A stretch of DNA of 64,000 nucleotides from Rhizobium sp. Root274. GTDB lineage: Bacteria > Pseudomonadota > Alphaproteobacteria > Rhizobiales > Rhizobiaceae. A model generated the notes under the pieces. The model ran no database searches. It saw only the letters and a list, made by a program, of their open reading frames with translations, and was not told where the DNA came from. Numbering within the stretch: the stretch's first letter is position 1; each line of letters begins with the position of its first letter. The stretch spans positions 411,127 through 475,126 of the forward strand of contig NZ_LMJE01000007.1 in NCBI RefSeq assembly GCF_001429245.1, given 5' to 3'. This document shows, piece by piece, positions 44,142 through 53,119 of the stretch. Both the position numbers and the translations under genes were made by a program.

Positions 44142-44264
44142 CCACCCTCCCCTTGAGGGGGAGGGTCGGCTCGCAGTGCCGGGGTGGGGTGATCGTTTGG
44201 GTAGCAGAACCATCACCCCCACCCGCAGCTTCGCTGCGACCTCCCCCCTCAAGGGGGAGGTGTG
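44142..44264. repeat. Palindromic intergenic repeat (rhizobial RIME-like)
   Basis: The left arm TCCACCCTCCCCTTGAGGGG and on (44141-44166) and the right arm ending in CTCAAGGGGGAGGTGTGGA (about 44247-44265) are inverted copies. Inside, GGGGTGGGGTGAT (44180-44192) mirrors ATCACCCCCACCC (44212-44224), and each arm has its own CCCCTTGAGGGG dyad. The total is about 123 bp and would fold into a long branched hairpin. The CCTCCCCCTTGAGGGGGAGG pattern is typical of short mobile palindromes scattered in rhizobial intergenic DNA. It separates the dehydrogenase from its DUF779 partner. Confidence 0.75.
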
Positions 44265-44269
44265 GAGCC

Positions 44270-45784
44270 TCAGAAAAACCCGAGTGCCTTCGGGCTGTAG
44301 CTGACCAGCATGTTCTTCGTCTGCTGGTAATGGTCGAGCATCATCTTGTGGGTCTCGCGACCGATGCCCGACTGCTTGTAGCCACCGAAAGCGGCATGCG
44401 CCGGATAGGCATGGTAGCAATTGGTCCACACGCGACCGGCCTGAATGTTGCGGCCGAAGTTGTAGCAGGTGTTGGCATCGCGGCTCCACACACCGGCGCC
44501 GAGGCCGTAAAGCGTGTCATTGGCGATCTCAAGCGCTTCCGCCTCGTTCTTGAAGGTCGTGACGGAAACAACCGGTCCGAAGATTTCCTCCTGGAAGACC
44601 CGCATCTTGTTATGCCCGCGGAACACCGTCGGCTTGACGTAGTAACCGCCGGCCAGGTCGCCTGCGAGAGTGTTGCGCTCGCCACCGATCAGCACCTCGG
44701 CGCCTTCCTGGCGACCGATATCCATATAGGACAGGATCTTTTCCAGCTGCTCTGAGGAGGCCTGCGCGCCGATCATCGTCGACATATCGAGCGGATCGCC
44801 CTGTTTGATGGCAGCGACACGCTTCAGCGCCTTTTCCATGAAGCGATCATAGATCTTCTCATGCACCAGCGCACGGCTCGGGCAGGTGCAGACCTCCCCC
44901 TGGTTGAGGGCGAACATGGCGAAACCTTCGAGCGCCTTGTCGAGATAGTCATCGTCCTCGCGCATGACGTCTTCGAAGAAGATATTCGGCGACTTGCCGC
45001 CCAGCTCCAGCGTCACCGGGATCAGGTTCTGCGACGCGTACTGCATGATCAGCCGGCCGGTCGAGGTCTCGCCGGTAAAGGCGATCTTGGCGATGCGCGG
45101 GCTCGTCGCCAGCGGCTTGCCGGCCTCGAGGCCAAACCCGTTGACGATGTTGAGCACGCCCGGCAGAAGCAGATCGGCGATAAGTTCGGCAAGCACCAGG
45201 ATCGAGGCAGGCGTCTGCTCGGCGGGCTTCAGCACCACGCAATTACCAGCGGCGAGTGCCGGCGCCACCTTCCAGGCAGCCATCAGAATCGGGAAGTTCC
45301 ACGGAATGATCTGGCCAACGACGCCGAGCGGCTCATGGAAGTGATAGGCGATCGTGTCGTGGTCGACTTCACCGATCGTGCCTTCCTGGGCGCGAATGCA
45401 GGCGGCGAAATAACGAAAATGGTCGATGGCAAGCGGGATGTCGGCCGCCATGGTCTCGCGCAGCGGCTTGCCATTGTCCCAGGTCTCGGCACGGGCCAGC
45501 AGTTCGAGGTTGTCCTCCATCCGCTGCGCCACCTTCATCAGGATATTCGAGCGCTCGGTGGTCGAGGTGCGGCCCCACTTGTCCTTGGCTGCATGGGCTG
45601 CGTCGAGGGCAAGGTTGATGTCCTGCTCGTCGGAACGGGCGACATCGCAAAGCTTGCCGCCGGTCACAGGCGTGGTGTTTTCGAAGTAACGGCCGTTGAC
45701 CGGCTCGCGCCATTCGCCACCGATGAAGTTGCCGTATCTCAGCTTGTACGGCGATGCGGCAATCGTCTGGACTTGGATGTTCAT
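44270..45784 (-). CDS. Aldehyde dehydrogenase, ExaC/AldB type
   Basis: A 504-residue NAD-dependent aldehyde dehydrogenase. [38 protein letters not shown] with the catalytic glutamate, and [11 protein letters not shown] with the catalytic cysteine (about residue 300) are clear. It is the acetaldehyde-type enzyme commonly found with DUF779 and an AcoR-like regulator, oxidising alcohol-derived aldehydes. GGGAGGATAATGCC precedes the ATG at 45784. An operator-like site lies about 110 bases upstream. Confidence 0.92.
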   Translation of the reverse strand: MNIQVQTIAASPYKLRYGNFIGGEWREPVNGRYFENTTPVTGGKLCDVARSDEQDINLALDAAHAAKDKWGRTSTTERSNILMKVAQRMEDNLELLARAETWDNGKPLRETMAADIPLAIDHFRYFAACIRAQEGTIGEVDHDTIAYHFHEPLGVVGQIIPWNFPILMAAWKVAPALAAGNCVVLKPAEQTPASILVLAELIADLLLPGVLNIVNGFGLEAGKPLATSPRIAKIAFTGETSTGRLIMQYASQNLIPVTLELGGKSPNIFFEDVMREDDDYLDKALEGFAMFALNQGEVCTCPSRALVHEKIYDRFMEKALKRVAAIKQGDPLDMSTMIGAQASSEQLEKILSYMDIGRQEGAEVLIGGERNTLAGDLAGGYYVKPTVFRGHNKMRVFQEEIFGPVVSVTTFKNEAEALEIANDTLYGLGAGVWSRDANTCYNFGRNIQAGRVWTNCYHAYPAHAAFGGYKQSGIGRETHKMMLDHYQQTKNMLVSYSPKALGFF

Positions 45785-45894
45785 GGCATTATCCTCCCTT
45801 TAGGACAGGAACCCCTCCTCGGGTTCCGATGGGAAGATGATCATCTGCTTCTCTTGCTGTGAGAAGCCGCCCGAAACCGTACTGCACTGCACTG

Positions 45895-45912
45895 TGTTTC
45901 AGGAATGCGACA
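45895..45912. promoter_or_regulatory. Operator for the GAF-Fis regulator upstream of the dehydrogenase
   Basis: TGTTTCA-GGAA-TGCGACA: one perfect half-site (TGCGACA, 45906-45912) and one with two mismatches, with the same 7-4-7 spacing as the perfect site at 46987-47004. It is embedded in a longer repeat GCACTGT-N14-ACAGTGC (45889-45916), about 110 bp upstream of the dehydrogenase start. Confidence 0.6.
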
Positions 45913-45924
45913 GTGCCGGCAAGC

Positions 45925-46881
45925 CTATTGGATCTGGGAGCGCTTGAGCTTGCGATGCAAGGTCGCGCGGCTGATCCCCAGCATCTGCGCGGCGAGTGAG
46001 ACATTGCCCTGCGCCCGCGACAGCACGCGGCGGATGGCCGCCCGCTCCGCATCCTCCAGATCGCCGCTCGGCTCCCCGCGCGTTTCGCGCAGCGCATCCG
46101 CCGCCGGCAAGCCTTGCGCGATCATCTGGTCATCGATCTTGAGCGCCACCCGGGCCGCCCTGGTGGCGCCCAGAATGATATCGTCGCCATCGACGGCAAC
46201 CAGAGCGGCGATCGTGTTGACCTGTGGCACGACGACAATGCGCGCCCCGGCATAGGCGCTGCGGAAGAGATTGCATTCGACGCGGGCCGCAGCATCCCGA
46301 ACGGCCTGCGAAAGGACAGCGAGAGTCATGTCGTTGACGTCATTGCGGCAGGTCGAAACGTCGAGCGCCGCCGTCACCCGGCCGAGATGGTCGCGAATTG
46401 GCGCCGTGGCGCAGGAGAGCCCGATATTGGCACTCATGAAATGCTGGTCGCGGTGAATGATGACGGCCCGCTCGTCGGCAAGCGCCGTACCGATCCCATT
46501 GGTGCCGGCACTCGCCTCGCTCCAGACATTCTGCTGCCAGAGACCGAGCCGGTGAAAATCAGAATCGTCGCCCGGCGCCCCACGTCGGTCCACCACGATG
46601 CCCTCGGCATCGGCAAGCACAATGCAGCAGCCCGAACGACCGATCATCTGGTACAGCCGGTCGACCTCATCGGTCGCATTACCGATCAGCCGTTCCATCT
46701 TCTGTCGAGCGTCTCGAAAGCGGGCCTCTTCGACCTGCACCGGCTTGGCACCGGCCTCCGGCTGAAGGCGGTAGAGATTGAGGCAGCGGCTCCACGAGGC
46801 GGCAACCGGCGACATCACGGCTGCAGACGCCTGCCGTGCCGTCGAATAGACCAGGTCCGAATGACTGAGTTCCTGCGGCAT
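45925..46881 (-). CDS. AcoR-like regulator: GAF domain plus Fis-type HTH, no AAA+ domain
   Basis: A 318-residue regulator. The N-terminal GAF sensor is recognisable from [20 protein letters not shown] (about 121-140) and [20 protein letters not shown], as in AcoR-type activators. The C-terminus is a Fis-like helix-turn-helix, [20 protein letters not shown] then [17 protein letters not shown]. The AAA+ ATPase domain of sigma-54 activators is absent, so it probably works with the ordinary sigma factor. It is encoded just upstream of the aldehyde dehydrogenase, same strand, and matching TGTCGCA-type sites lie at both promoters. Confidence 0.87.
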   Translation of the reverse strand: MPQELSHSDLVYSTARQASAAVMSPVAASWSRCLNLYRLQPEAGAKPVQVEEARFRDARQKMERLIGNATDEVDRLYQMIGRSGCCIVLADAEGIVVDRRGAPGDDSDFHRLGLWQQNVWSEASAGTNGIGTALADERAVIIHRDQHFMSANIGLSCATAPIRDHLGRVTAALDVSTCRNDVNDMTLAVLSQAVRDAAARVECNLFRSAYAGARIVVVPQVNTIAALVAVDGDDIILGATRAARVALKIDDQMIAQGLPAADALRETRGEPSGDLEDAERAAIRRVLSRAQGNVSLAAQMLGISRATLHRKLKRSQIQ

Positions 46882-46986
46882 CGGCTCCTCCCAAAGCGCG
46901 TCGCGTTAGTATGCGCCTTCCGCACGCGCATGCAATCCATCCGAGGCTGTGGCAATTCGTACCCGTGTGAATTCGCCAGGTGCGAG

Positions 46987-47004
46987 TGTCGCAGATTTGC
47001 GACA
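46987..47004. promoter_or_regulatory. Perfect operator upstream of the GAF-Fis regulator
   Basis: TGTCGCA-GATT-TGCGACA is a perfect inverted repeat (extended by one more pair, 46986-47005), about 105 bp upstream of the regulator's start and about 180 bp from the rplY start. Fis-type enhancer proteins of this family bind TGTCGCA dyads, so autoregulation is likely. The rest of the 46882-47184 gap holds no other gene; it must also contain the rplY promoter. Confidence 0.65.
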
Positions 47005-47184
47005 CGACCGATCCTCCCCCCTTTATGCCCGGCAAACCTTGCTATTGCGCATCATCTGGTCTATAGGCGCCCGATCCGCGCAGACACCCTTGGAGGCAAT
47101 GCGGATGGGGCCGGCAACGGTCTCCGGTCCTGGTATAAGCTATACGCACCGCCAGGGCTCTCCAGTAACTTGAAAGGTAAAGCC

Positions 47185-47778
47185 ATGAGCCACGCATCTT
47201 ACGAGCTCAAGGCCGTAGCACGCGAACGGGTAGGTAAGGGGTCCTCCCGCGAACTTCGCCGCAACGGTTTGATTCCCGCTGTCATCTATGGTGACAAGCA
47301 GGCCCCGATTTCGATCTCGATCAACACCAACGAGATCACCAAGCGCATCCACGCCGGCGGTTTCCTGACCACCGTTGCCGTCATCGACGTCAACGGCGAA
47401 AAGATCCGCGTTCTGCCGAAGGACTACCAGCTCGATCCGGTTCGTGACTTCACGATGCACATCGACTTCCTTCGCGTCTCGGCCAACAGCCAGGTTTCGG
47501 TTCAGGTTCCGGTTCACTTCGTCAACGAAGAGAAGTCCGCCATCAAGACCGGCGCCGTTCTCAACATCGTTCGTCACGAAGTTGAACTGCACTGCCCGGC
47601 TTCCGACATCCCGGAATTCATCACGGTTGACCTCGCTGGCCTCAAGGTCGGCGACAGCGTGCACATCTCGGCTGTCAAGCTTCCGGCTGGCGTCACCCCG
47701 GTCATCGATCGCGATTTCACCATCGCCACGATCGTTGCTCCGGCCGGCGGCATGGAAGAAGAAGCTGCAGAAGCCTAA
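47185..47778 (+). CDS. rplY: Ribosomal protein L25/general stress protein Ctc
   Basis: A 197-residue L25 of the long (CTC) type with an N-terminal 5S-rRNA-binding domain ([36 protein letters not shown]) and a C-terminal beta domain ending in acidic [10 protein letters not shown]. The ATG at 47185 follows GAAAGG; the frame is open far upstream because of composition, not coding. A strong terminator follows. pth, normally next to it in rhizobia, lies 3.4 kb downstream after two inserted signalling genes. Confidence 0.95.
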   Translation: MSHASYELKAVARERVGKGSSRELRRNGLIPAVIYGDKQAPISISINTNEITKRIHAGGFLTTVAVIDVNGEKIRVLPKDYQLDPVRDFTMHIDFLRVSANSQVSVQVPVHFVNEEKSAIKTGAVLNIVRHEVELHCPASDIPEFITVDLAGLKVGDSVHISAVKLPAGVTPVIDRDFTIATIVAPAGGMEEEAAEA

Positions 47779-47805
47779 TCTTCGACGCAGCGCAAAAATC
47801 GAGAG

Positions 47806-47832
47806 CCCACCCCTGCGAAGGGGTGGGTTTTT
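47806..47832 (+). terminator. Intrinsic terminator after rplY
   Basis: CCCACCCCT (47806-47814), loop GCGA, AGGGGTGGG (47819-47827), then six T. Confidence 0.9.
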
Positions 47833-47888
47833 CATTGGTTTCTCCTGAAACCACGACAAATGTCACAGCTTTCCTTAGGTAGTTTTAA

Positions 47889-47906
47889 ACGGTTTTATGA
47901 AACCGT
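47889..47906. promoter_or_regulatory. Inverted repeat upstream of the GGDEF-EAL gene
   Basis: ACGGTTT (47889-47895), spacer TATG, AAACCGT (47900-47906): a perfect 7-bp dyad 77 bases before the start codon at 47983. It could be an operator or, with TTTTAAA just before it, part of the promoter. A second small dyad, CCCGG/CCGGG, lies immediately before the start codon. Confidence 0.4.
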
Positions 47907-47982
47907 GCCTGCTCAATCTTTGCGCGAGGGAGCCCGTGATGATCATGCCGCACCGTCGGAACCCGGTTGAGCCGGGACCTCG

Positions 47983-50361
47983 ATGACCCGGTCGGTCGAG
48001 AGCCGCTTCCTTGCCATTGTCGCGACCACGATCTTCATCCTGGTCGTGCCGCTCTTCGGTCTGTTCCTGTCGCTGGCAACAGATCGGGCCACGCGCGAGT
48101 TGCAGCAGAATCTCGACGTCGTCATTGCTGCCAATGCGCAGGCGCTTGCAAAGCCCCTTTGGGATTTCGACCGCGAAAGCGTCGAACAGATCACCGCCAC
48201 GATCGTCTCCAATGGCATGATCAGTCGTGTCACCGTCAAGGACCTCTCCGGCGATATCGCCGTCTCCATGCCAGCGCTACCGAGATGGCCAAAGAACGGT
48301 CTGGAGACCGTCAGCCGCGAAATCTACTACCGCGCGATGGAAGGACCGAAGCTCGTCGGCACCATCACCCTGTATTACAGCCGCATCGGCATGTTCAATT
48401 CGCTGCGCCAGGCGGAAGTGCTGCTGATCGGCATCTTCATGCTGGCCGTCATCGGCGTGGTGGGTGCCGCCATCATCGGCAACCGCGTCATGGTGATGAA
48501 GCCGCTCTTAAAGCTGACGGCCGCCATCGAAGCTACGCGCCAGCTCGGCTCGCGCCACCATGTCGACTGGCAGTCCAACGATGAAATCGGCCGCCTGGCG
48601 CGCAGCTTCAACGCCATGCAGATCAAGCTGGAACAGGAAGAAAGCGAGCTGAAGCTCGCCCATCGCCGCTCAACCGACATCTACAACACGACGCCTGCAA
48701 TGCTCTTCTCGCTCGACGAGGAAGACCGCATCACCGGCGTCAGCGACTATTGGCTGGTTGCGACCGGCTACCGGCGTCACGAAATCGTCGGGCGACGCTT
48801 TATCGAGCTCGTACCGCCGGCAGCACAGGACGCCTATATCGATCGCAAGAAGACCCGCTCCATCGCCGGCGTCCTGGAAGCAACAACACAGTTCGTCTGC
48901 GCCGACGGCAGCATCATGGACGTGCTGATCGCCGAGGCCCGTCGTGACCCGGAAGGCAATACCGAGGCTCTGTCTCTGAGCGTCATGACCGATGTCACCG
49001 CACTCAAGCAGTCGGAGGAGCGCAACCACCGCCAGGCGATCACCGACCACCTGACGGGGCTGTGCAATCGCCAGGGCTTCGAAAGCGCCCTTGACCTGGA
49101 GATCCGGGCGACAGATGCAGCGGCAGAAGAACTGGCCTGCATCTTCGTCGACCTCGATCGCTTCAAGTGGATCAACGACAATCTCGGCCATCAGGCCGGT
49201 GACCAGGTGCTGCGCAACTTCGTTTCCCGCATGGGCGATCTGGTCCCGCAGGGCGCGACCGCCGCACGCCTCGGCGGCGACGAGTTCGCCATTCTCGTAC
49301 GGGCACCCGATGTCGAGCCGCTTGCCCATGCGCTTGCCCGCAACCTCTGCGACATCTTCATCGACCCGATGGTGATCGACGGCACGAGCGTGCGCCTCAG
49401 CGCCAGCATCGGCATCGCCCTTTACCCGCGCCACGCCAGTAATGCCGCCGAGCTTCTGCAGAAATCCGACATGGCGATGTACAGCAAGAAGCGCGATGGC
49501 AAGAACGGCGCCCAGCTCTATGATCCGCAATTGCAGGACCACACGCGCCAGCGCGCCGAAATCGAGCACGACATCGAGGAGGGTCTGACCAATGACTGGT
49601 TCGATGCCTTCTTCCAGCCGATCGTTGAGGTCGAGAGCGGGCGTGTGGTCGGTTATGAAGCGCTGATGCGCCTCGTCCATCCGCAACGGGGCATTCTGCC
49701 CCCTGCCCCGCTAATTGCAGTGGCTGAAGAAAACGGCGCTATCACCAGGCTCGGCGGAAAGGTTCTCGAAAAGGCTTTGGCCAATCTCGCCCGCCTCAGC
49801 GAAGCAACGGGCAATCACGACCTCTATCTCGCGGTCAACTTCTCGCCGCTGCAGTTCGACCCGTCCCTGCCCGTGCGCCTCGCGGCACTGACCACGGAAT
49901 ACGGCATCGCGCCGAAGCGCATCGTCATCGAGATCACCGAGGCAACGCTGCTGCACGACAACCCGCAGATCCTGACCATCCTCGACGGCTTCAACCGCTT
50001 CGGTTACCGCCTCGCCCTTGACGACTTCGGCACGGGTTATTCGTCGCTCAGCTATCTCAACCGTTTCCCCGTCGATATCGTCAAGATCGACCAGTCCTTC
50101 ATCCGGGCCCTCTCCGACGAGAACCCGGAACTGCGCCACAAGAGCCGCATGCTGGTCGAAGGCATCACCGCAATCTCCCACAAGATGGAATGCACGGTGG
50201 TGGCCGAGGGCATCGAGACGGACGAACAACGCCAGATCCTTGCGGATTTCGGCGTCGACTATGGCCAGGGCTATCTGTTCGCCCGGCCCCAGGCGATCAC
50301 CACACTGATGGCCGACGCCTCCATGCAACCGGCCCGCAGCCGAAAGGCCTCGGCGGGCTGA
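47983..50361 (+). CDS. Membrane GGDEF-EAL cyclic-di-GMP enzyme with PAS domain
   Basis: A 792-residue protein: TM1 (about 8-31), periplasmic domain of about 110 residues, TM2 (about 144-166), HAMP (to about 220), PAS (about 230-345), GGDEF and EAL domains. The GGDEF site is intact (RLGGDEFAIL, 431-435); EAL is intact (YEALMRL, 559-561), with loop DDFGTGYSSLSYL and KIDQSF. It can therefore in principle both make and degrade c-di-GMP; which dominates is unknown. A periplasmic binding protein gene starts 24 bases after its stop, suggesting a ligand-controlled pair. Confidence 0.9.
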   Translation: MTRSVESRFLAIVATTIFILVVPLFGLFLSLATDRATRELQQNLDVVIAANAQALAKPLWDFDRESVEQITATIVSNGMISRVTVKDLSGDIAVSMPALPRWPKNGLETVSREIYYRAMEGPKLVGTITLYYSRIGMFNSLRQAEVLLIGIFMLAVIGVVGAAIIGNRVMVMKPLLKLTAAIEATRQLGSRHHVDWQSNDEIGRLARSFNAMQIKLEQEESELKLAHRRSTDIYNTTPAMLFSLDEEDRITGVSDYWLVATGYRRHEIVGRRFIELVPPAAQDAYIDRKKTRSIAGVLEATTQFVCADGSIMDVLIAEARRDPEGNTEALSLSVMTDVTALKQSEERNHRQAITDHLTGLCNRQGFESALDLEIRATDAAAEELACIFVDLDRFKWINDNLGHQAGDQVLRNFVSRMGDLVPQGATAARLGGDEFAILVRAPDVEPLAHALARNLCDIFIDPMVIDGTSVRLSASIGIALYPRHASNAAELLQKSDMAMYSKKRDGKNGAQLYDPQLQDHTRQRAEIEHDIEEGLTNDWFDAFFQPIVEVESGRVVGYEALMRLVHPQRGILPPAPLIAVAEENGAITRLGGKVLEKALANLARLSEATGNHDLYLAVNFSPLQFDPSLPVRLAALTTEYGIAPKRIVIEITEATLLHDNPQILTILDGFNRFGYRLALDDFGTGYSSLSYLNRFPVDIVKIDQSFIRALSDENPELRHKSRMLVEGITAISHKMECTVVAEGIETDEQRQILADFGVDYGQGYLFARPQAITTLMADASMQPARSRKASAG

Positions 50362-50385
50362 CAGCCACTGAAAGAGGGAACCGCA

Positions 50386-51126
50386 ATGAAAGTGCTTACC
50401 ATCATGCTTTCACTTGCGGCGGCCCCGGTTGCCGCCGCCGAAGCCGTTCATTTCACCACCGAGGACTACCCGCCCTACAATTTCCGCCAGGGCAGCGAGA
50501 TCAAGGGGGCCGGCTATGAGCAGGTCCTGCTGATGATGAAGCAGATCGACGTGCCCTATTCCATCGACATGATGCCCTGGGCTCGCGCCATTGCACTGGC
50601 CGAAACCACCCCCATGCATTGCGTCTTCACCACCGCCCACATCCCGGAGCGCAATGGCCGCTTTCAATGGGTGGAACCCCTCGCTATCGGCCGAAACCTG
50701 ATGGTCGGCCGAAAGGGCGGCGGCGTAAACGCCAGAAACGTCGAGGAAGCCAAGGCTTTCACCGTCGGCACCCAGCGCGACGATTACACCGAGACCCTCC
50801 TCAAGGAGCAGGGTTTTCCGAAGATCGACCTTGCCAGCGACATCAAGCTCAACCTGAAAAAGCTCGAAAGCGGCCGCATCGACCTGATGCCGCTGGACGA
50901 GCAGCATTACATCGCGCTTGAGCAGGCCGGCGAGCCGGTCGAGGTCAAGTTCGTCTTCACCGAGCAGACCTTCTCGATCGCCTGTCATCCGGACTTCCCC
51001 GAGGATCTGCGCCTTCGAATGCAGGCGGCACTCGACGCGCTGATCGCCGACGGCACCCAGGCAAAGATCCTCGCAAGCTACGGCCTCGACAAGGCAGAAC
51101 TGCCGGAAGTGGCGACCAACCCTTGA
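50386..51126 (+). CDS. Periplasmic solute-binding protein (amino-acid ABC type), no transporter
   Basis: A 246-residue periplasmic protein: signal peptide (about 1-18, MLSLAAAPVAAAEA), then the family-3 solute-binding fold starting VHFTTEDYPPYNFRQGSEIK, with MPWARAIALAETTPMHCVF and a C-terminal LRLRMQAALDALIADGTQAK helix. No permease or ATPase gene is nearby. AGAGGGAACCGC precedes the ATG. Coupled to the GGDEF-EAL gene, it may deliver a ligand signal to that protein's periplasmic domain, as NspS does for MbaA in Vibrio; this is inference. Confidence 0.82.
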   Translation: MKVLTIMLSLAAAPVAAAEAVHFTTEDYPPYNFRQGSEIKGAGYEQVLLMMKQIDVPYSIDMMPWARAIALAETTPMHCVFTTAHIPERNGRFQWVEPLAIGRNLMVGRKGGGVNARNVEEAKAFTVGTQRDDYTETLLKEQGFPKIDLASDIKLNLKKLESGRIDLMPLDEQHYIALEQAGEPVEVKFVFTEQTFSIACHPDFPEDLRLRMQAALDALIADGTQAKILASYGLDKAELPEVATNP

Positions 51127-51179
51127 CATCGGCCCCGTTTCGCGGTGGGAAAACCCGAGACTGACAAACGGGACACACG

Positions 51180-51911
51180 ATGATCATCCTGGCAGGACTC
51201 GGCAATCCCGGGTCGACCTATGCGCGCAACCGCCACAATATCGGCTTCATGGCCGTGGACGCGATCAAGCAGCGCCACGGCTTTTCGCCTTGGGCAAAGA
51301 AGTTCAAGGGTGAGATCTCCGAAGGCACGATCGCCGGCGAAAAGGTGCTGCTGATCAAGCCGCAGACCTTCATGAACCTCTCCGGCGAAAGCGTCGGCGA
51401 GGCCATGCGCTTCTACAAGCTCGGCCCCGAGGCGATCACCGCCATCTACGACGAGCTCGACCTCCTGCCCGGCAAGGCTCGCATCAAGACCGGCGGCGGC
51501 CATGGCGGCCATAACGGCATCAAGTCGCTCGATGCCCATTGCGGCCAGAACTATCGCCGCCTGCGCCTCGGCATCGGCCATCCCGGCGACAAGTCCCGCG
51601 TCCATGGCCATGTGCTCGGCGATTTCGGCAAGCTCGACGCCGAGTGGCTCGATCCGCTGCTGGAAGCGCTCGCTGACAATGCCGACATGCTGGTCAAGGG
51701 CGAAGATTCGCAGCTTCTCAACAAGCTTGCGCTGGCGACCGGCTCAAAGCCTGATGACGAAAAGCCCGCCAAGGCGCCCAAACCCGCCAAACCAGCCGCC
51801 CAGTCCCATATCCGCCAGGCGCGCGGCAATACGCAGCAGCCGAAAAAGTTGCCGGAGACGGGGCCGATGGCGGATATGCTGAAGAAGCTGTTCGGCCCAA
51901 AGGGGGATTGA
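51180..51911 (+). CDS. pth: Peptidyl-tRNA hydrolase
   Basis: A 243-residue enzyme that frees tRNA from prematurely released peptidyl-t[21 protein letters not shown] carries the catalytic His19 and Asn9; [20 protein letters not shown] and [20 protein letters not shown] follow. The normal family is about 190-200 residues; here a lysine/proline/alanine-rich tail of about 50 residues ([14 protein letters not shown]) ends in [13 protein letters not shown], a rhizobial trait. The start follows ACGGGACACACG. pth is convergent with a TetR gene. Confidence 0.94.
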   Translation: MIILAGLGNPGSTYARNRHNIGFMAVDAIKQRHGFSPWAKKFKGEISEGTIAGEKVLLIKPQTFMNLSGESVGEAMRFYKLGPEAITAIYDELDLLPGKARIKTGGGHGGHNGIKSLDAHCGQNYRRLRLGIGHPGDKSRVHGHVLGDFGKLDAEWLDPLLEALADNADMLVKGEDSQLLNKLALATGSKPDDEKPAKAPKPAKPAAQSHIRQARGNTQQPKKLPETGPMADMLKKLFGPKGD

Positions 51912-51944
51912 CGGAGGACGATTGTCCGGCGCTGAACCTCAGCC

Positions 51945-52535
51945 TCAAGGGCGCGCCAGCAAACCGTCCACGAGCAAACGAAACGCCTCCTGCGCCTTCG
52001 GCAGCACAGTCTCCGGTTCGTCGCTCGCAGCAATCCACATCGCCGCATTGAGCGCCGCCCCGCTGATCAGCCGCGCCGCCGCTTCCGCATCCACCGGCTT
52101 CAAAACTCCATCCGCCTGAAGCTGCTCGATCGCCTGCCGGGTCACCTGCAGACAACTGTTCTGGCTCGGCCAGCGCGAGGGGTCACCCAGCACCGCCGGC
52201 CCGTCGAGCAGCACGATCCGTTGCACCTCCGGGTCGAGGGCCATCTCGATATAGGCGGCGCCCTCGGCAAGCATGGCTGCCCACCCCTCACCTGCTGCTG
52301 TCCCAAGCGCCTTGGCCCGGCTGGCCATCTCGGTATCGATCTGCTCGACAACGGCCGCAAACAGCCCGCGCTTGTCACCGAAATTGTGATAAAGCGCCCC
52401 GCGCGTCAGCCCTACGTCTGCGGTCAGAGCATCCATGGAGGCATTCGCATAGCCCTTCTCAGCAAAGGCTTTGCGCGCAGCCACGATTAGCTTGCCGCGA
52501 TTTTCCGCCATACTTTCCGACCGTGTGCGCTTCAC
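51945..52535 (-). CDS. TetR-family transcriptional repressor
   Basis: A 196-residue TetR-type protein. The HTH is KLIVAARKAFAEKGYANASM and ALTADVGLTRGALYHNFGDK; the C-terminal ligand domain is alanine-rich (QRIVLLDGPAVLGDPSRW is a frequent AcrR-like motif). It is divergent from a RidA gene, and three copies of an ACATAC-type operator lie between the two genes, one beside each promoter. It should repress itself and RidA until a small ligand binds. Confidence 0.88.
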   Translation of the reverse strand: MKRTRSESMAENRGKLIVAARKAFAEKGYANASMDALTADVGLTRGALYHNFGDKRGLFAAVVEQIDTEMASRAKALGTAAGEGWAAMLAEGAAYIEMALDPEVQRIVLLDGPAVLGDPSRWPSQNSCLQVTRQAIEQLQADGVLKPVDAEAAARLISGAALNAAMWIAASDEPETVLPKAQEAFRLLVDGLLARP

Positions 52536-52552
52536 GCCAATCTCCTGACTTC

Positions 52553-52621
52553 ACATACATTACGTATATGAATTTGACATACGACCCGTATGCGTATAAA
52601 TCTACATACGCAACGTATATG
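52553..52621. promoter_or_regulatory. Three tandem TetR-type operators between tetR and ridA
   Basis: ACATACATTACGTATATG (52553-52570), ACATACGACCCGTATGCG (52577-52594) and ACATACGCAACGTATATG (52604-52621) share ACATAC-N4-CGTAT-N-G. Starts are 24 and 27 bases apart. The middle copy contains CATAC/GTATG and overlaps TTGACA (52574-52579) and TATAAA (52595-52600), a promoter-like pair for ridA. Confidence 0.8.
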
Positions 52622-52702
52622 AAATCATCAGCCTGCAGCCAAGCGGCATTTCACCGACCCGATATCCGGGCGGACCGAGATCCCATGCCCGAAAGGATAC
52701 CC

Positions 52703-53107
52703 ATGACCAGACCGCAACCCGTCTTCCCCGCCGACCGCCACGCCCTCTACGAAGCGCACGGCTATTCCGCCGCCATCCGCAGCGGCGACCTCCTCTTCGT
52801 CTCCGGTCAGGTCGGCAGTCGCCCCGACGGCTCTCCCGAGCCCGACTTCGAAACCCAGGTGCGCCTCGCCTTCGCCAATCTTGAAGCGACGCTTACCGCT
52901 GCCGGCTGCACCTTCGCCGACCTCGTCGACGTCACGAGTTTCCACACCGACCCGGAAACCCAGTTCGGGACAATCATGAAGGTGAAGGCAGAGATCTTCC
53001 CCGCCCCGCCCTATTCAAACTGGACGGCCATCGGCGTCAACTGGCTTGCCGGCTTCGATTTCGAGATCAAGGTAATCGCCCGTATCCCTGAGACATCGAA
53101 AATCTGA
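52703..53107 (+). CDS. RidA-family (YjgF/YER057c/UK114) protein
   Basis: A 134-residue trimeric enamine/imine deaminase fold. GDLLFVSGQVGSRPDGSPEP and FETQVRLAFANLEATLTAAG are the family blocks, followed by VKAEIFPAPPYSNWTAIGVN. RidA proteins destroy reactive enamines formed by PLP enzymes. The active-site arginine of canonical RidA is not where expected in the last strands (the region reads VNWLAGFDFEIKVIA), so catalysis may be lost or different. The ATG at 52703 follows AAAGGATACCC. It is divergent from, and likely repressed by, the TetR protein. Confidence 0.85.
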   Translation: MTRPQPVFPADRHALYEAHGYSAAIRSGDLLFVSGQVGSRPDGSPEPDFETQVRLAFANLEATLTAAGCTFADLVDVTSFHTDPETQFGTIMKVKAEIFPAPPYSNWTAIGVNWLAGFDFEIKVIARIPETSKI

Positions 53108-53119
53108 TGAGAGCCTCGC

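Noticed and set aside
45785..45924. Sigma-54 promoter for the aldehyde dehydrogenase
   Set aside because: No TGGCAC-N5-TTGC element was found, and the regulator lacks the AAA+ domain.
46114..47184. Upstream extension of the rplY open frame
   Set aside because: It overlaps the minus-strand regulator and carries no L25 similarity; the ATG at 47185 matches the L25 start.
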